Positions 15,307 through 24,881 of a stretch of 46,409 nucleotides of DNA are shown piece after piece. This DNA comes from JAJUFS01 sp036381175 (lineage in GTDB: Bacteria; Pseudomonadota; Gammaproteobacteria; Natronospirales; JAJUFS01), in NCBI GenBank assembly GCA_036381175.1, contig DASVDI010000013.1, positions 1 to 46,409 of the forward strand. The letters run 5' to 3'. Position 1 is the stretch's first letter; each line of letters begins with the position of its first letter. The notes under the pieces were generated by a model. The model worked only from the letters and a program-made list of their open reading frames with translations, did not search any database and had not been told where the DNA came from. The position numbers and the translations under genes are program-made.

Positions 15307-18000
15307 TTACTCGCCTTCCGTCACCTCGATCGCGACAGCGACCAGCCCCGTGACCCGGTTTTCTTCATTACGCAATGCGGCCAGGGTGAAAGCGAAATAT
15401 CCCGGTTCCGTCTTGCCGTCGCCATTACCGTCGCTATTACGATTGAAGTGCACGAGGAACCGGTTGTTGGTGTAGGTCTCGCCGCTTGCATAGACGTGGT
15501 CCCAGATTTTCCAGATTCCCTGGCGTTCCAGTTCAGGTTCCGGAAATACGTCCCGAACGGTCTTGCCGATGACATCGGGCCTGCCGAAAACACGTTTGTA
15601 ATACAGATTGGCAAGCGCGAATACGTGCTGCGGACCTCGCCAGACGGAGATGGCGACCGGCGCCTGGCTGAAGATGTTCTCGAGGTTCTTTCGCTCCGCT
15701 TCAACGGCACGGCGCAGTTTCGCGACTTCAAGTTGCGTATTCACGCGCGCAAGCAACTCGCGCGCGGAGAACGGCTTCGTCAAATAATCTTCTGCGCCCG
15801 CGCGCAGGCCTTCCACGCGCGCCTCTTCGCCGGCGCGCGCCGAGAGCATTATCACCGGGATGTGCCGCGTGCGCTTGTCGTTGCGCAGTTCGCCCAGGAG
15901 CTCGAAGCCGTCGAGTCCTGGCATCATCACATCCGTCAACACAAGATCTGGCGGTGTCGCGCGCGCGGCAATCAGCGCCTGGTCGCCGTCGCGACGGGTT
16001 TCAACCGCCCAGTAAGGCTCGAGAATGCGGCGGATGTAGTCGAGCATGTCGGCGTTGTCGTCCGCGAGCAGAATGCGACCCGACGTTTTCGGCTGGAATG
16101 CGGGCAGGCCCGTTTCCATGAAACCCCGTCGCGCCAGATCCTGGCTGGACAAGCGCGGCGGGCGGTCCGAGCTTTCGTCCTGCATCCAGGTCATGGCTTC
16201 GTCAACGAAAGCCGTCGCCGTGAACGCGGAAGGCCGCGGACCGGTTCGCTCAACCACGTGATCCGCCGGCAGGTGCGCAGTGCCTTTCGGAATCGTGACC
16301 GTGAATCGGCTGCCTTTATCAACCGTGCTTTGCACATCGACTCGGCCACCGTGCAGGCGCGCGAGTTCCTGCACGAGCGCGAGACCGATTCCCGAACCTT
16401 CATGCGTTCGCGCACGCGCACCTTGTACGCGGTGAAAGCGCTCGAAAAGATGCGGCAGCTCCGCGCGGGAAATTCCGGTGCCGGTGTCCGCGACGCGCAA
16501 CGCCACGTGATCGTCGAATTCGCGCAATGAAACATCGATCCTGCCCGTGAACGTGAATTTGAACGCGTTCGAAATCAGGTTCAGGACGATCTTCTCCCAC
16601 ATGTCGCGATCGACATGAACCGGCTCATCAAGCGGCGAGCAATCGACATGAAATTCCAGGCCCGCACGTTCGATGGCGGAGCGGAACGCGCTTGCGGTAT
16701 CGGCGGTGAGCGAAGAAAGACCGACAGGCTCGTAGGCGGCCTGGATGCGTCCCGATTCAATGCGCGAGAAATCGAGCAGCGCGTTCACCAGCTTCTGCAA
16801 GCGCAGCGCATTCCGGTGCAACAAGGCCAACTGCACGCGCTGCGTGCCGAACACCTTGCCATGAACACCCGCGAGCAGGTCTTCCACCGGCCCGAGCATG
16901 AGCGTGAGCGGCGTGCGGAATTCGTGGCTGACGTTACTGAAGAATGCGGTCTTCACGCGATCGATCTCGGCGAGTGCTTCGACGCGTTCGCGTTCTGCTT
17001 CCAGCGACCGGGCGTTGGCGATCGCAGCGACGATGGGAACTGCCGTCAGCCGGAAGAATCGCAGGTAGCGATCATCCAGTCGCCGGCGCGGATTGACACC
17101 GCTGACAAGAAACCCGTACGGGAGACCGCCAGGGCGTGCCAACGGCAGCACGATGGCCATGTTCGGCGCCTCGGGCCAGCGCCCGCCCCGCATCACTCCC
17201 ACACGGGCGGAAAGATTCTCGATCACCAGCGGTTGGGTCATGCGTGCCGCTCTCGCCAGCGGCCAGACTTCGCCTCCCCCGCGTTTCTCAAGGGAAACCG
17301 TGCGAACCACGGCGGCGCCTTTGTATTCATCAAGCCCCGACGTGCTGACGAGTTGCGCCTGCCTCCTGTCCTCGTCCACGAGATACAGCAGGGTGAACGG
17401 GAAATCGGCGTTATTCCCACCCAGCACGCGCGCCGCGTTTTGCAGTGCGTCTCCGGCATGTTCCGCTGACGCCGAGTAATCGGCGAGGTCGCGCAGGACG
17501 CGCATCTGGCGATCATCCTGCACGCTTGCCGTGGTTTCCTTTGTCGTGACAAGCACGCCGCCGATACCGCCGGCATCATCGGGGATCGGGCTGTAGGAAA
17601 ACGTGAAATGGGTTTCCTCGAGAAAGCCACGGCGGTTGACCGGAAAAAGGAAATCCTCATCCCAGGTCGCCGGCCCGCCATCCAGAACACCGCGCGCCAT
17701 CGGCCCGATGATCTTCCAGCTTTCTTCCCAGACATCGTTACCGGACTGCCCCATCGAACGCGGATGCTTGTCGCCGAGAATGGGCAGGTACGCGTCGTTA
17801 TAAAGATGAATGAAATCCTGTCCCCACCAGACTGCCATGGGATGACGATTGTCGAGCATGACGCGCGCCATGGTGCGCAGCGATGCGGGCCAGTTCGACA
17901 CTGGCCCGAGCGGCGTCTTCGACCAGTCCGTTCTGCGCACGAGTTCGCCCATCTCGCCGCCGCCGGCAAACACCTTGTCGGTATCCGTCTGTTTTTTCAT
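15307..18000 (-). CDS. Hybrid sensor histidine kinase, PAS-GAF-HisKA-HATPase-REC-PAS
   Basis: The 897-residue protein has no membrane segments and is probably cytoplasmic. A PAS domain (about 25-155) and a GAF-like domain (about 165-335) precede the HisKA domain with phosphoacceptor His359 in SHEFRTPLT. The ATPase domain (about 465-575) has N478 in NLISNAF and DTGTGI and GSGIGLALV boxes. A receiver domain (about 642-760) follows with Asp690 and Lys742. A second PAS domain (about 775-895) ends the protein just where a linker to another kinase core would start, so the gene may be a shortened member of a larger architecture. It converges with the TPR lipoprotein gene and is divergent from the seven-PAS kinase. 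The signal is unknown. Confidence 0.9.
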   Translation of the reverse strand: MKKQTDTDKVFAGGGEMGELVRRTDWSKTPLGPVSNWPASLRTMARVMLDNRHPMAVWWGQDFIHLYNDAYLPILGDKHPRSMGQSGNDVWEESWKIIGPMARGVLDGGPATWDEDFLFPVNRRGFLEETHFTFSYSPIPDDAGGIGGVLVTTKETTASVQDDRQMRVLRDLADYSASAEHAGDALQNAARVLGGNNADFPFTLLYLVDEDRRQAQLVSTSGLDEYKGAAVVRTVSLEKRGGGEVWPLARAARMTQPLVIENLSARVGVMRGGRWPEAPNMAIVLPLARPGGLPYGFLVSGVNPRRRLDDRYLRFFRLTAVPIVAAIANARSLEAERERVEALAEIDRVKTAFFSNVSHEFRTPLTLMLGPVEDLLAGVHGKVFGTQRVQLALLHRNALRLQKLVNALLDFSRIESGRIQAAYEPVGLSSLTADTASAFRSAIERAGLEFHVDCSPLDEPVHVDRDMWEKIVLNLISNAFKFTFTGRIDVSLREFDDHVALRVADTGTGISRAELPHLFERFHRVQGARARTHEGSGIGLALVQELARLHGGRVDVQSTVDKGSRFTVTIPKGTAHLPADHVVERTGPRPSAFTATAFVDEAMTWMQDESSDRPPRLSSQDLARRGFMETGLPAFQPKTSGRILLADDNADMLDYIRRILEPYWAVETRRDGDQALIAARATPPDLVLTDVMMPGLDGFELLGELRNDKRTRHIPVIMLSARAGEEARVEGLRAGAEDYLTKPFSARELLARVNTQLEVAKLRRAVEAERKNLENIFSQAPVAISVWRGPQHVFALANLYYKRVFGRPDVIGKTVRDVFPEPELERQGIWKIWDHVYASGETYTNNRFLVHFNRNSDGNGDGKTEPGYFAFTLAALRNEENRVTGLVAVAIEVTEGE

Positions 18001-18402
18001 TCGCAGTTCCGCCCCCGGGGAATCCGACAGCTTCCTCCTGTTTATCCATCAATAATCCGCACCGGCCAGCAGCGGCAATTGTCATTGTGCGGAAATCCTG
18101 TTGTTTTACCGAACATAAGCTTCAAAGTCATACGGCATTCACCCTACTCGCAAGTGCGCCGCGACGTGATATTCCAACTTTGCATCCTTGCAACGAAGAC
18201 GTTCGTCCGGTTTTTCACTGCAATGCATGAGTGAAATCCCCGTGCACGCTTCCAATTAGAAGTTTCCACCCGTATCAATATTTACACCCCTCTTTACACT
18301 GGTTTTCCGAAACAATTGCACCAATATGTGTGATGCGTAACCTGCGGGAGCCAGGCGGTTCCATCGTCAGAACAATTTTTCAAATGAGGCGCCGCTGTAG
18401 CG
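18001..18402. other. 402-bp intergenic region between divergent kinase genes
   Basis: No convincing gene is present. The region is more AT-rich than its flanks and must hold both kinase promoters. A direct repeat of TTTACAC at 18281-18287 and 18293-18299, 12 bp apart, is a possible response-regulator site in front of the seven-PAS kinase. No clear -35/-10 pair stands out on either strand. Confidence 0.4.
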
Positions 18403-21400
18403 ATGACAGATGGAAACCAACAGGCTGAAACGAAAGCCGCTGTGGATTTTCGCGCGGTGTTCGATTCGCTACCCGGACTCTTTTGCATCGTCGACCCCCG
18501 CGACTACCGGATCATTGCCGTCAGTGACGATTTCATGCGTGCGACGATGACAACACGCGGAAATGTTGTCGGCAGAACGATTTTCGATGTATTCCCCGGC
18601 GTGCCCGGTGATTCCGACAGCGCGGAAAGCGTGCAGAACCTCAAGGCGTCGCTGGAGCGCGTGAAGGAATTCCGTCACGCCGACGAACTGCCGGTGTTGC
18701 GCTATCCATTGCGAAACGCGAAAGGTGATGACGAATTCGAAGAACGTTACTGGAGCATTGTCAATTCTCCCGTCATCGGCGGCGACAATGCGCTGAAGTA
18801 CATTGCCCAGCGTGTCGAAGACATCACCGAGCTTGTTCGCCTCAAGCGAAGCGAAGGCGAAGCCAACGAAGGCCGGCGGCAACTGGAATCCCGCACGGCG
18901 CAGATGGAAGCGGACATTGTGCATCGCTCGCAGGAACTCAAACGCCTCAACGATCACCTGCGTTTCGCGCAACGCATCGGCAACATCGGCAGCATGGAAC
19001 TCAACGTCAATGATGGAACGCGCACGTGGTCCGACGAGGTTTACCGCATCCTCGGCACGGATCGCGACACCATGCCGCCGACACCGGAAACGATTGCGAG
19101 GATGGTGCATCCGAACGACAAGCCGCTGCTCGATGCGGCGCGCGAGCGCGCCTTGCGCGGCGAGCAAACCGAGTTCGAACACCGGATCATCCGGCCCGAC
19201 GGCGAGGTTCGCCATGTGCGCGAACGCGTACAGCTCGTTGCGGATGAAAACGGCCAGCCTGTGCGCCTGTTCGGCACGCTGCAGGACATCACCGAGAACA
19301 AGCTCACCCGCGAACGCCTGCAACGCAGCGAACACCTGATTCGCGTGGCGGGACAAATGGCGAAACTCGGCGCCTGGCAGCTTGATGTTTCCGAGCAGCG
19401 CGTCACCTGGTCCGACGAGATGGCCGCGATTCATGACCTGCCGCCCTGCACCTCCGTCTCCTTGACCGAAGCCGTTCGTTATATCGCGCCGGAATGGCGC
19501 CCGCGCATACGCGATGCGTTGAGTGCGTGCGTGCGCGAAGGAAAATCCTACGATCTCGAATTCGAAATCATCACCGCGAACAACCGGCGCGCCTGGGTGC
19601 GCGCGATTGGCCAGGCCGTTCACGACGAACAGGGAAATGTCGCCTGCGTCCAGGGCGCGCTGCAGGACATCACGCAGAAGAAGGAAACCGAAGCCGAGAT
19701 CGAAAAACTCAGCCGGCAACTGACCACCACGCTTGAGAGCATCAGCGACGGCTTCGCCACACTGGACAAGGAATGGCATATCACCTTCGTGAACAGACAG
19801 GCCGAAAAAATCATGCAGCGGCCCCGTGAAGAGCTGCTTGGAAACTTCCTCTGGGATGAATACGAGGACGCCGTCGGCACCGTTTTTGAAAAAGAATACC
19901 GGCGTGCAGCGAAAGAAAACCGCACCGTGAGTTTCCAGGAATACTATTCGCCACTCAATATCTGGCTGGACGTCACGGTGTATCCATCGCCGGAAGGACT
20001 TGCCGTCTACTTCCGTGACATCACTGATCGCAAACGTATTGAAGCGGCGACCCATGAAAGCGAAGAGCGCACGCGCCTGATCGTCGAGAATGCGCTGGAC
20101 GCCGCGATCACCATCACGAGCGACAGTGTGATTACCGCGTGGAACCGGCAGGCGGAGGCGACCTTTGGCTGGTCACGCGATGAAGCGATCGGCAGTCATT
20201 TGTACGAACTCATCATTCCGGAAGAATTCCGCGACGCGCACCGGCGCGGCGTCGAACACTTCCTTGCAACGGGCGATGGCCCGCTTCTGAACCGGCATAC
20301 GGAAGTCACTGCTTTGCATCGCAACGGCCACGAATTTCCCGCGGAGCTTTCCATCGTGGCGTTGAAAAACGGTGACGATTACATCTTCAGTGCATTTGTC
20401 CGCGACATTACCGAACGCAAGAAAACGGAACGGAGAATTCGCGAGAGCGAGGAACGTTTCCGAACGGTCGCGCACGTAACGGCCGATACTGTCTGGGACT
20501 GGAACCTGTTGACGGACACCATGTGGTGGAATGACGGCATTCGATCCGTCTTCGGATACAGCCGTGAAGAAATGGCAAAGAGTTCAAGCGCATGGACAGA
20601 GAAAGTGCATCACGAGGATCGTTCGCGCGTCATGGCATCGCTGGATGAAGCCATTGCCGGCGACGCCGAAGAATGGGAGGAGGAATACCGTTTCCTGCGC
20701 AAGGACGGCGCCGCGAGAGACGTGCTCGACAAGGGTTTCCTGATTCGCGATGAAACCGGGAAAGCCGTGCGCATGGTCGGCGGAATCGACGACATCACGC
20801 GGCGAAAGGAACATGAAACGAAACTGCAACAGCAAGCGGCGCTGCTCGACAAGGCGCGGGACGCGATCGTTGTTCGCGACATGAACAATCGCATCACGTA
20901 CTGGAACAAAAGCGCCGAGCGCCTGTATGGCTGGACGGCCGAGGAAGCCATCGGTGTCGCCGTGGAATCATTGTTCTATCGCGACTCGACGGTTTTCAAG
21001 GATGCCATGCAGAAATTGATGGACGCCGCCGAATGGAGTGGCGAAATCGTGCAACGGCACAAGGACGGACACCTGATTACCGTTGAAGGCGTCTGGTCGC
21101 TGGTCCGGGATGACGACGGCACGCCCCAGGCCGTACTCGCCATCAACACCGACATCACCGAACGTCTCGCGCTCGAAGAACAATTGCGCCAGTCGCAGCG
21201 CCTGGAATCCATCGGCAAGCTGACTGGCGGTGTCGCGCACGATTTCAACAATCTTTTAACCGTCATCCTCGGCAACGCCGAACTGATGATCGATCAACTG
21301 CCTGAAGGCGACCGCTTGCACAAGCTCGCCGAAATGAGCCGCACGGCGGCGCAGCGCGGTGCGGAACTCACCCATCGCCTGCTGGCGTTCGCGCGCCGCC

Positions 21401-22368
21401 AGGCACTTGAACCGCACATGATCGATACCAATCAACTCGTGCTGGGCATGGAGGATCTTTTGCGCCGCACGCTGCTTGAAAACATCGATATCGAAATCAT
21501 TCCGATGGACGACGCCTGGTGGGCATACGTCGATCCGGGCCAGCTTGAATCGGTGCTTCTCAATCTCGCCATCAACGCGAAGGACGCGATGCCGGATGGC
21601 GGGCTGTTGACCATTGAAATCAACAACGTCGAGCTTGATGAAGAGTACGCCGCCAGCAATTCCGAAGTCGTGCCGGGCCGCTACGTGATGATCGCGGTTT
21701 CCGATACCGGCTGCGGCATTCCCGCGGAAAACATCAATCGCGTGTTCGACCCGTTTTTCACCACCAAGGAAAAAGGCAAAGGCACCGGACTCGGGCTCAG
21801 CATGGCCTATGGTTTTGCGAAGCAATCGGAAGGCCACATCAAGATCTACTCCGAGCGCGACCAGGGCACGACAGTGAAACTCTATCTGCCCATGGCAAAA
21901 CGCATCGAAGAACCTGTCACTGCCGCGCCTGTTGTCGAGCCGGAAGTTTCCGGCAGCGAAAAAGTGCTGGTTGTCGAAGACGACGATCTCGTTCGCCAGC
22001 ACGCGGCAAGCCAGTTGCAGGAACTCGGCTATGAAGTGCTCGTCGCGGATGACGGGCCGAAGGCCATGCAGATCATAAAAAAGGAAAGCGATATCGACCT
22101 GTTGTTCACGGATGTGATCATGTCAGGCGGAATGACCGGGCGGGAACTTGCCGAAATGGCGAAACGGCTGCGGCCGAAACTGAAGGTCCTCTACACCTCC
22201 GGCTACACCGAGAATGCCATCGTGCACCAGGGCCGGCTGGATCGAGGCGTCCATCTTCTGCAAAAACCCTACCAGCGCGCCGAGCTCGCGAAGAAGCTCC
22301 GCAACGTGCTGCGTGAACCTTCCCCGGGAGGCAAGGATAATGACAGGTCGCGTTCTGATACTCGATGA
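18403..22368 (+). CDS. Seven-PAS hybrid sensor histidine kinase with receiver domain
   Basis: The 1321-residue soluble protein has seven consecutive PAS/PAC units, at about 16-145, 187-300, 312-425, 438-545, 556-672, 682-800 and 812-922, each ending in a DIT-type PAC motif. The kinase core follows, with His946 in TGGVAHDFNNLL, an N-box LNLAINAKDA (about 1053-1062), DTGCGIPAENINRVFDPFFTT and GTGLGLSMAYGF. A receiver domain (about 1187-1303) has Asp1237. PAS domains may bind haem, flavin or small molecules, and stacked PAS arrays usually integrate redox or light cues; no ligand residue can be assigned. It overlaps the REC-EAL gene by 29 bases. Confidence 0.93.
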   Translation: MTDGNQQAETKAAVDFRAVFDSLPGLFCIVDPRDYRIIAVSDDFMRATMTTRGNVVGRTIFDVFPGVPGDSDSAESVQNLKASLERVKEFRHADELPVLRYPLRNAKGDDEFEERYWSIVNSPVIGGDNALKYIAQRVEDITELVRLKRSEGEANEGRRQLESRTAQMEADIVHRSQELKRLNDHLRFAQRIGNIGSMELNVNDGTRTWSDEVYRILGTDRDTMPPTPETIARMVHPNDKPLLDAARERALRGEQTEFEHRIIRPDGEVRHVRERVQLVADENGQPVRLFGTLQDITENKLTRERLQRSEHLIRVAGQMAKLGAWQLDVSEQRVTWSDEMAAIHDLPPCTSVSLTEAVRYIAPEWRPRIRDALSACVREGKSYDLEFEIITANNRRAWVRAIGQAVHDEQGNVACVQGALQDITQKKETEAEIEKLSRQLTTTLESISDGFATLDKEWHITFVNRQAEKIMQRPREELLGNFLWDEYEDAVGTVFEKEYRRAAKENRTVSFQEYYSPLNIWLDVTVYPSPEGLAVYFRDITDRKRIEAATHESEERTRLIVENALDAAITITSDSVITAWNRQAEATFGWSRDEAIGSHLYELIIPEEFRDAHRRGVEHFLATGDGPLLNRHTEVTALHRNGHEFPAELSIVALKNGDDYIFSAFVRDITERKKTERRIRESEERFRTVAHVTADTVWDWNLLTDTMWWNDGIRSVFGYSREEMAKSSSAWTEKVHHEDRSRVMASLDEAIAGDAEEWEEEYRFLRKDGAARDVLDKGFLIRDETGKAVRMVGGIDDITRRKEHETKLQQQAALLDKARDAIVVRDMNNRITYWNKSAERLYGWTAEEAIGVAVESLFYRDSTVFKDAMQKLMDAAEWSGEIVQRHKDGHLITVEGVWSLVRDDDGTPQAVLAINTDITERLALEEQLRQSQRLESIGKLTGGVAHDFNNLLTVILGNAELMIDQLPEGDRLHKLAEMSRTAAQRGAELTHRLLAFARRQALEPHMIDTNQLVLGMEDLLRRTLLENIDIEIIPMDDAWWAYVDPGQLESVLLNLAINAKDAMPDGGLLTIEINNVELDEEYAASNSEVVPGRYVMIAVSDTGCGIPAENINRVFDPFFTTKEKGKGTGLGLSMAYGFAKQSEGHIKIYSERDQGTTVKLYLPMAKRIEEPVTAAPVVEPEVSGSEKVLVVEDDDLVRQHAASQLQELGYEVLVADDGPKAMQIIKKESDIDLLFTDVIMSGGMTGRELAEMAKRLRPKLKVLYTSGYTENAIVHQGRLDRGVHLLQKPYQRAELAKKLRNVLREPSPGGKDNDRSRSDTR

Positions 22369-23521
22369 CGACGCCGCCGTCGGTGAAACGATTCGCTTCG
22401 TGGCGGAATCCGCCGACATGGAAGCGCGTTCGGTCACAGCGCCCGATGAATTCTTCACGACCGTCGATGAATGGCGGCCGACGCACATCGTGCTCGACCT
22501 CATCATGCCGGAGATGGATGGCGTTGAAATCATGCGCCACCTCGCCGAGCGCCGTTGCGATGCGCACATTATTATCCTCAGCGGTGTCGGCAATCGCGTG
22601 CTGGATGCGGCGCGGCGCACGGCGGCCGAGAAAGGGCTGCGTATTTCGGGCGTACTTTCGAAACCCATCTCACCGAAGGATCTGCGCGAGTTTTTAAGCG
22701 ACGGTCCGGCACCGGTGAAAACCGCGACGACGGCAACACCGCGCAAGCCGCGAACGCTGGAAATCACCGAAGACGATCTGCGCACCGCAATCGATGAAAA
22801 ACAGTTCATCGTTTACTACCAGCCGAAGATCCATTGCGGCTCGGGACAGGTTTCCGGTTTCGAAGCGCTGGTGCGCTGGAAGCACCCGACGCTCGGAATG
22901 GTGATGCCGGATGCGTTCATTCCGCTCGCGGAGCGGCTGAATCTGATCGGCGAAGTCACGACACAGATTCTTGATGAAGCCATGCACTGGATGCGCGACG
23001 TCAGGAACGACATGCGGCTTTCCCTGTCCGTGAACCTTTCCGCCAAGGCGCTGGGCGACATTGATCTCGCCGATCGCCTGGCAAAACGTTGCAGGGATGC
23101 CGGCATCGATCCCGATCGCCTGATCCTGGAGCTGACGGAAACAACCGCAATGGACGATCCGGTACTCGCGCTGGATCTCGTCACGCGGCTGCGCATGAAA
23201 GGTTTCCATGTGTCGATCGATGACGTCGGCACGGGTTATTCCTCGATGGCGCAACTCGCGCGGCTGCCGTTCTCGGAAATGAAAGTGGACAAATCCTTCG
23301 TGATGACCGCGGCAGTTTCGAAGGAATCGCGCTCCATCATCAGCTCGTTCATCGACCTCGGTCACAAGCTCGATCTGCGCGTGGTGGCGGAAGGTGTCGA
23401 AGACAAGGCGACGCTGGATTTCCTGCACCGGACCGGCTGCGATTTCGTGCAGGGATTTTTCATCGCGCGACCCATGCCGGGCGAACTCGTCTCGAACTGG
23501 ATCGATAATCGGCATCATTGA
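22340..23521 (+). CDS. REC-EAL c-di-GMP phosphodiesterase
   Basis: The 393-residue protein has a receiver domain (about 4-120, Asp53 in VLDLIM, Lys108 in SKPI), a short linker, and an EAL domain (about 142-388). The catalytic set is present: E175-A-L, N232, E264/E267 in ELTETT, D294-D295 in DDVGTGYSS (a V in place of the usual F), K315 and E351. It should hydrolyse c-di-GMP and be controlled by phosphorylation. GGGAGG lies before the ATG at 22340, inside the last codons of the seven-PAS kinase, so the two are translated together and the kinase is its likely partner. Confidence 0.93.
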   Translation: MTGRVLILDDDAAVGETIRFVAESADMEARSVTAPDEFFTTVDEWRPTHIVLDLIMPEMDGVEIMRHLAERRCDAHIIILSGVGNRVLDAARRTAAEKGLRISGVLSKPISPKDLREFLSDGPAPVKTATTATPRKPRTLEITEDDLRTAIDEKQFIVYYQPKIHCGSGQVSGFEALVRWKHPTLGMVMPDAFIPLAERLNLIGEVTTQILDEAMHWMRDVRNDMRLSLSVNLSAKALGDIDLADRLAKRCRDAGIDPDRLILELTETTAMDDPVLALDLVTRLRMKGFHVSIDDVGTGYSSMAQLARLPFSEMKVDKSFVMTAAVSKESRSIISSFIDLGHKLDLRVVAEGVEDKATLDFLHRTGCDFVQGFFIARPMPGELVSNWIDNRHH

Positions 23522-23628
23522 TGATAAATGCCGCGAATCCCGACATCGCCGATCGGGGTTCGGCTGTCGTCCCACTCCAAGCTGCGCGAACCCGATACAA
23601 TTCCCTCGAATTCATTCGGGGGAAAATC

Positions 23629-24135
23629 ATGTCGCCCACCTTTCTCGTTCCCGGCGTTGTCGCCGGCCTCCTGCTTGGCCTTGTCTCGATCCTGCTTTCG
23701 AAAGGCAACCTCGGCTACGGCACGCACGAAATCATCGGGCTTCTCGCAATGGCGATAGCGACAGCGTCGGCGCAACTCACAGCATTGCGCGGCGCGCGCA
23801 ACAACTCACCGCAAATCGTCGCCTTCGCGCCGCGCTATTTTCTCGCGATGCTGACGGGTGCTGTCACGTCGATCACGTTCGGCCTGGTTTCCTGGCTGCA
23901 CTACGCGGTCATTGATCGTGAATTCCTCGCGCGCTTCTACCTGCAATACACGGAACGCGCGAAGGCAGCGGCCGCCTCGCCCGAAGAGGCGCAACAACTG
24001 CTCGCCGCCGCCGAACAGATGAAGGATTTCATCACCGATCCGTTTTCGCAGGCGATGGTGCAGTTCGGCACTGCGCTGATGATTTCGCTGCTGACCGGCC
24101 TGCTGGTAACGGCGCTGATGCGGCCGCGCGATTGA
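23629..24135 (+). CDS. DUF4199-like membrane protein
   Basis: A 168-residue protein with about four membrane segments (about 4-24, 30-48, 66-88 and 140-163), including a GLLAMAIATASAQLTALRGARNN region and a loop of small helical residues before the last segment. It resembles DUF4199 proteins, function unknown. GGGGGAAA precedes the ATG at 23629. A TACAAT sequence at about 23596 may be a promoter -10 box. It stands 107 bases downstream of the REC-EAL gene and is probably independently expressed. Confidence 0.75.
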   Translation: MSPTFLVPGVVAGLLLGLVSILLSKGNLGYGTHEIIGLLAMAIATASAQLTALRGARNNSPQIVAFAPRYFLAMLTGAVTSITFGLVSWLHYAVIDREFLARFYLQYTERAKAAAASPEEAQQLLAAAEQMKDFITDPFSQAMVQFGTALMISLLTGLLVTALMRPRD

Positions 24136-24175
24136 GCGCGGTTTCGCGATGATGTTCATCTTCCCGATGTGACAA

Positions 24176-24197
24176 CGGCTGACACGCGTATCAGCCG
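24176..24197. promoter_or_regulatory. 22-bp near-perfect palindrome, probable operator
   Basis: The sequence runs from CGGCTGA through a central ACGCGT to TCAGCCG. All 11 base pairs of the dyad match except pair 8/15. It lies 74 bases before the DUF6166 gene and 40 bases after the DUF4199 gene. No T-run follows, so it is more likely a protein-binding site than a terminator. Confidence 0.55.
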
Positions 24198-24271
24198 AAG
24201 CTGACAGCGTTTTCACGCGCGGCGAGCTAGTTTCATGGCATCCAGCTCACACGTTATGCGGGGAAACAATC

Positions 24272-24694
24272 ATGGACGGCAAATCAACGGACCGCCGCAG
24301 GCTCGACAAGGACCTGGTGCTCGACCGCGATGACGATGGCCGCGTTTACGCCTGCCTGCCGCGAACCATCCGGCATTACGGCGAGGAATCCTTCGACTGG
24401 GGCTACATCGGGCCGGCGACGGCGGAACTCGCATTGAACGTGCTGAACTGGATTCTCCCGCCGGGCGTTGATGGCGAGAAAGCCATCCAGTGTGAGGAAG
24501 GCGAATGCTCCGCCGTCGCGTGGCGGCTGCACCGCAGTTTCATGGCGGAATTCCTGGTACGCGTGCCGTATGGCGGCGGCTGCATTCCCGAGTCCGACGT
24601 GCGGCGCTGGGTGCTGCAGCATTTTTCCGTGCCGGAAGAAGCCGTGCCGCCGCTGAAGCCAAGAAGCTGGCTTTCGAGTCTCGTCTCGAACTGA
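24272..24694 (+). CDS. DUF6166 domain protein
   Basis: A 140-residue soluble protein with the DUF6166-type core VYACLPRTIRHYGEESFDWGYIGPATAELALNVLN split over residues 25-57, where the FDWGY and GPA-ELALN elements are characteristic. The remainder includes paired cysteines (QCEEGEC) and an SDVRRWVLQHF run. Function unknown. A GGGGAAA ribosome-binding site precedes the ATG. A palindromic operator candidate lies upstream. A repeat-rich element separates it from the convergent pirin gene. Confidence 0.75.
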   Translation: MDGKSTDRRRLDKDLVLDRDDDGRVYACLPRTIRHYGEESFDWGYIGPATAELALNVLNWILPPGVDGEKAIQCEEGECSAVAWRLHRSFMAEFLVRVPYGGGCIPESDVRRWVLQHFSVPEEAVPPLKPRSWLSSLVSN

Positions 24695-24715
24695 TCTCCT
24701 GCTGAAAATCCCCCC

Positions 24716-24870
24716 GCAAATCCCCCGCCGTGGTTGCGCACAGCGGCCCCCTTTTCCAAAGGGGGCGGCGTTCCGCTGGTCTCTGCCGCAAGTCCTGCCC
24801 GTTCGGCTGTCACACCGCTGAACGGAGAACTCCCTCCCTTTCCCAAAGGGAGGGCCGGGGAGGGATTTGC
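24716..24870. repeat. 155-bp element bounded by an inverted repeat, with internal hairpins
   Basis: GCAAATCCC at 24716-24724 is exactly mirrored by GGGATTTGC at 24862-24870. Inside are the hairpins CCCCCTTTTCCAAAGGGGG (about 24748-24766) and CCCTCCCTTTCCCAAAGGGA (from about 24833). Such C-run/G-run hairpins recur in intergenic regions of many gammaproteobacteria. It lies between convergent genes and may also stop transcription. Confidence 0.65.
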
Positions 24871-24881
24871 TGTCCCTCCTT

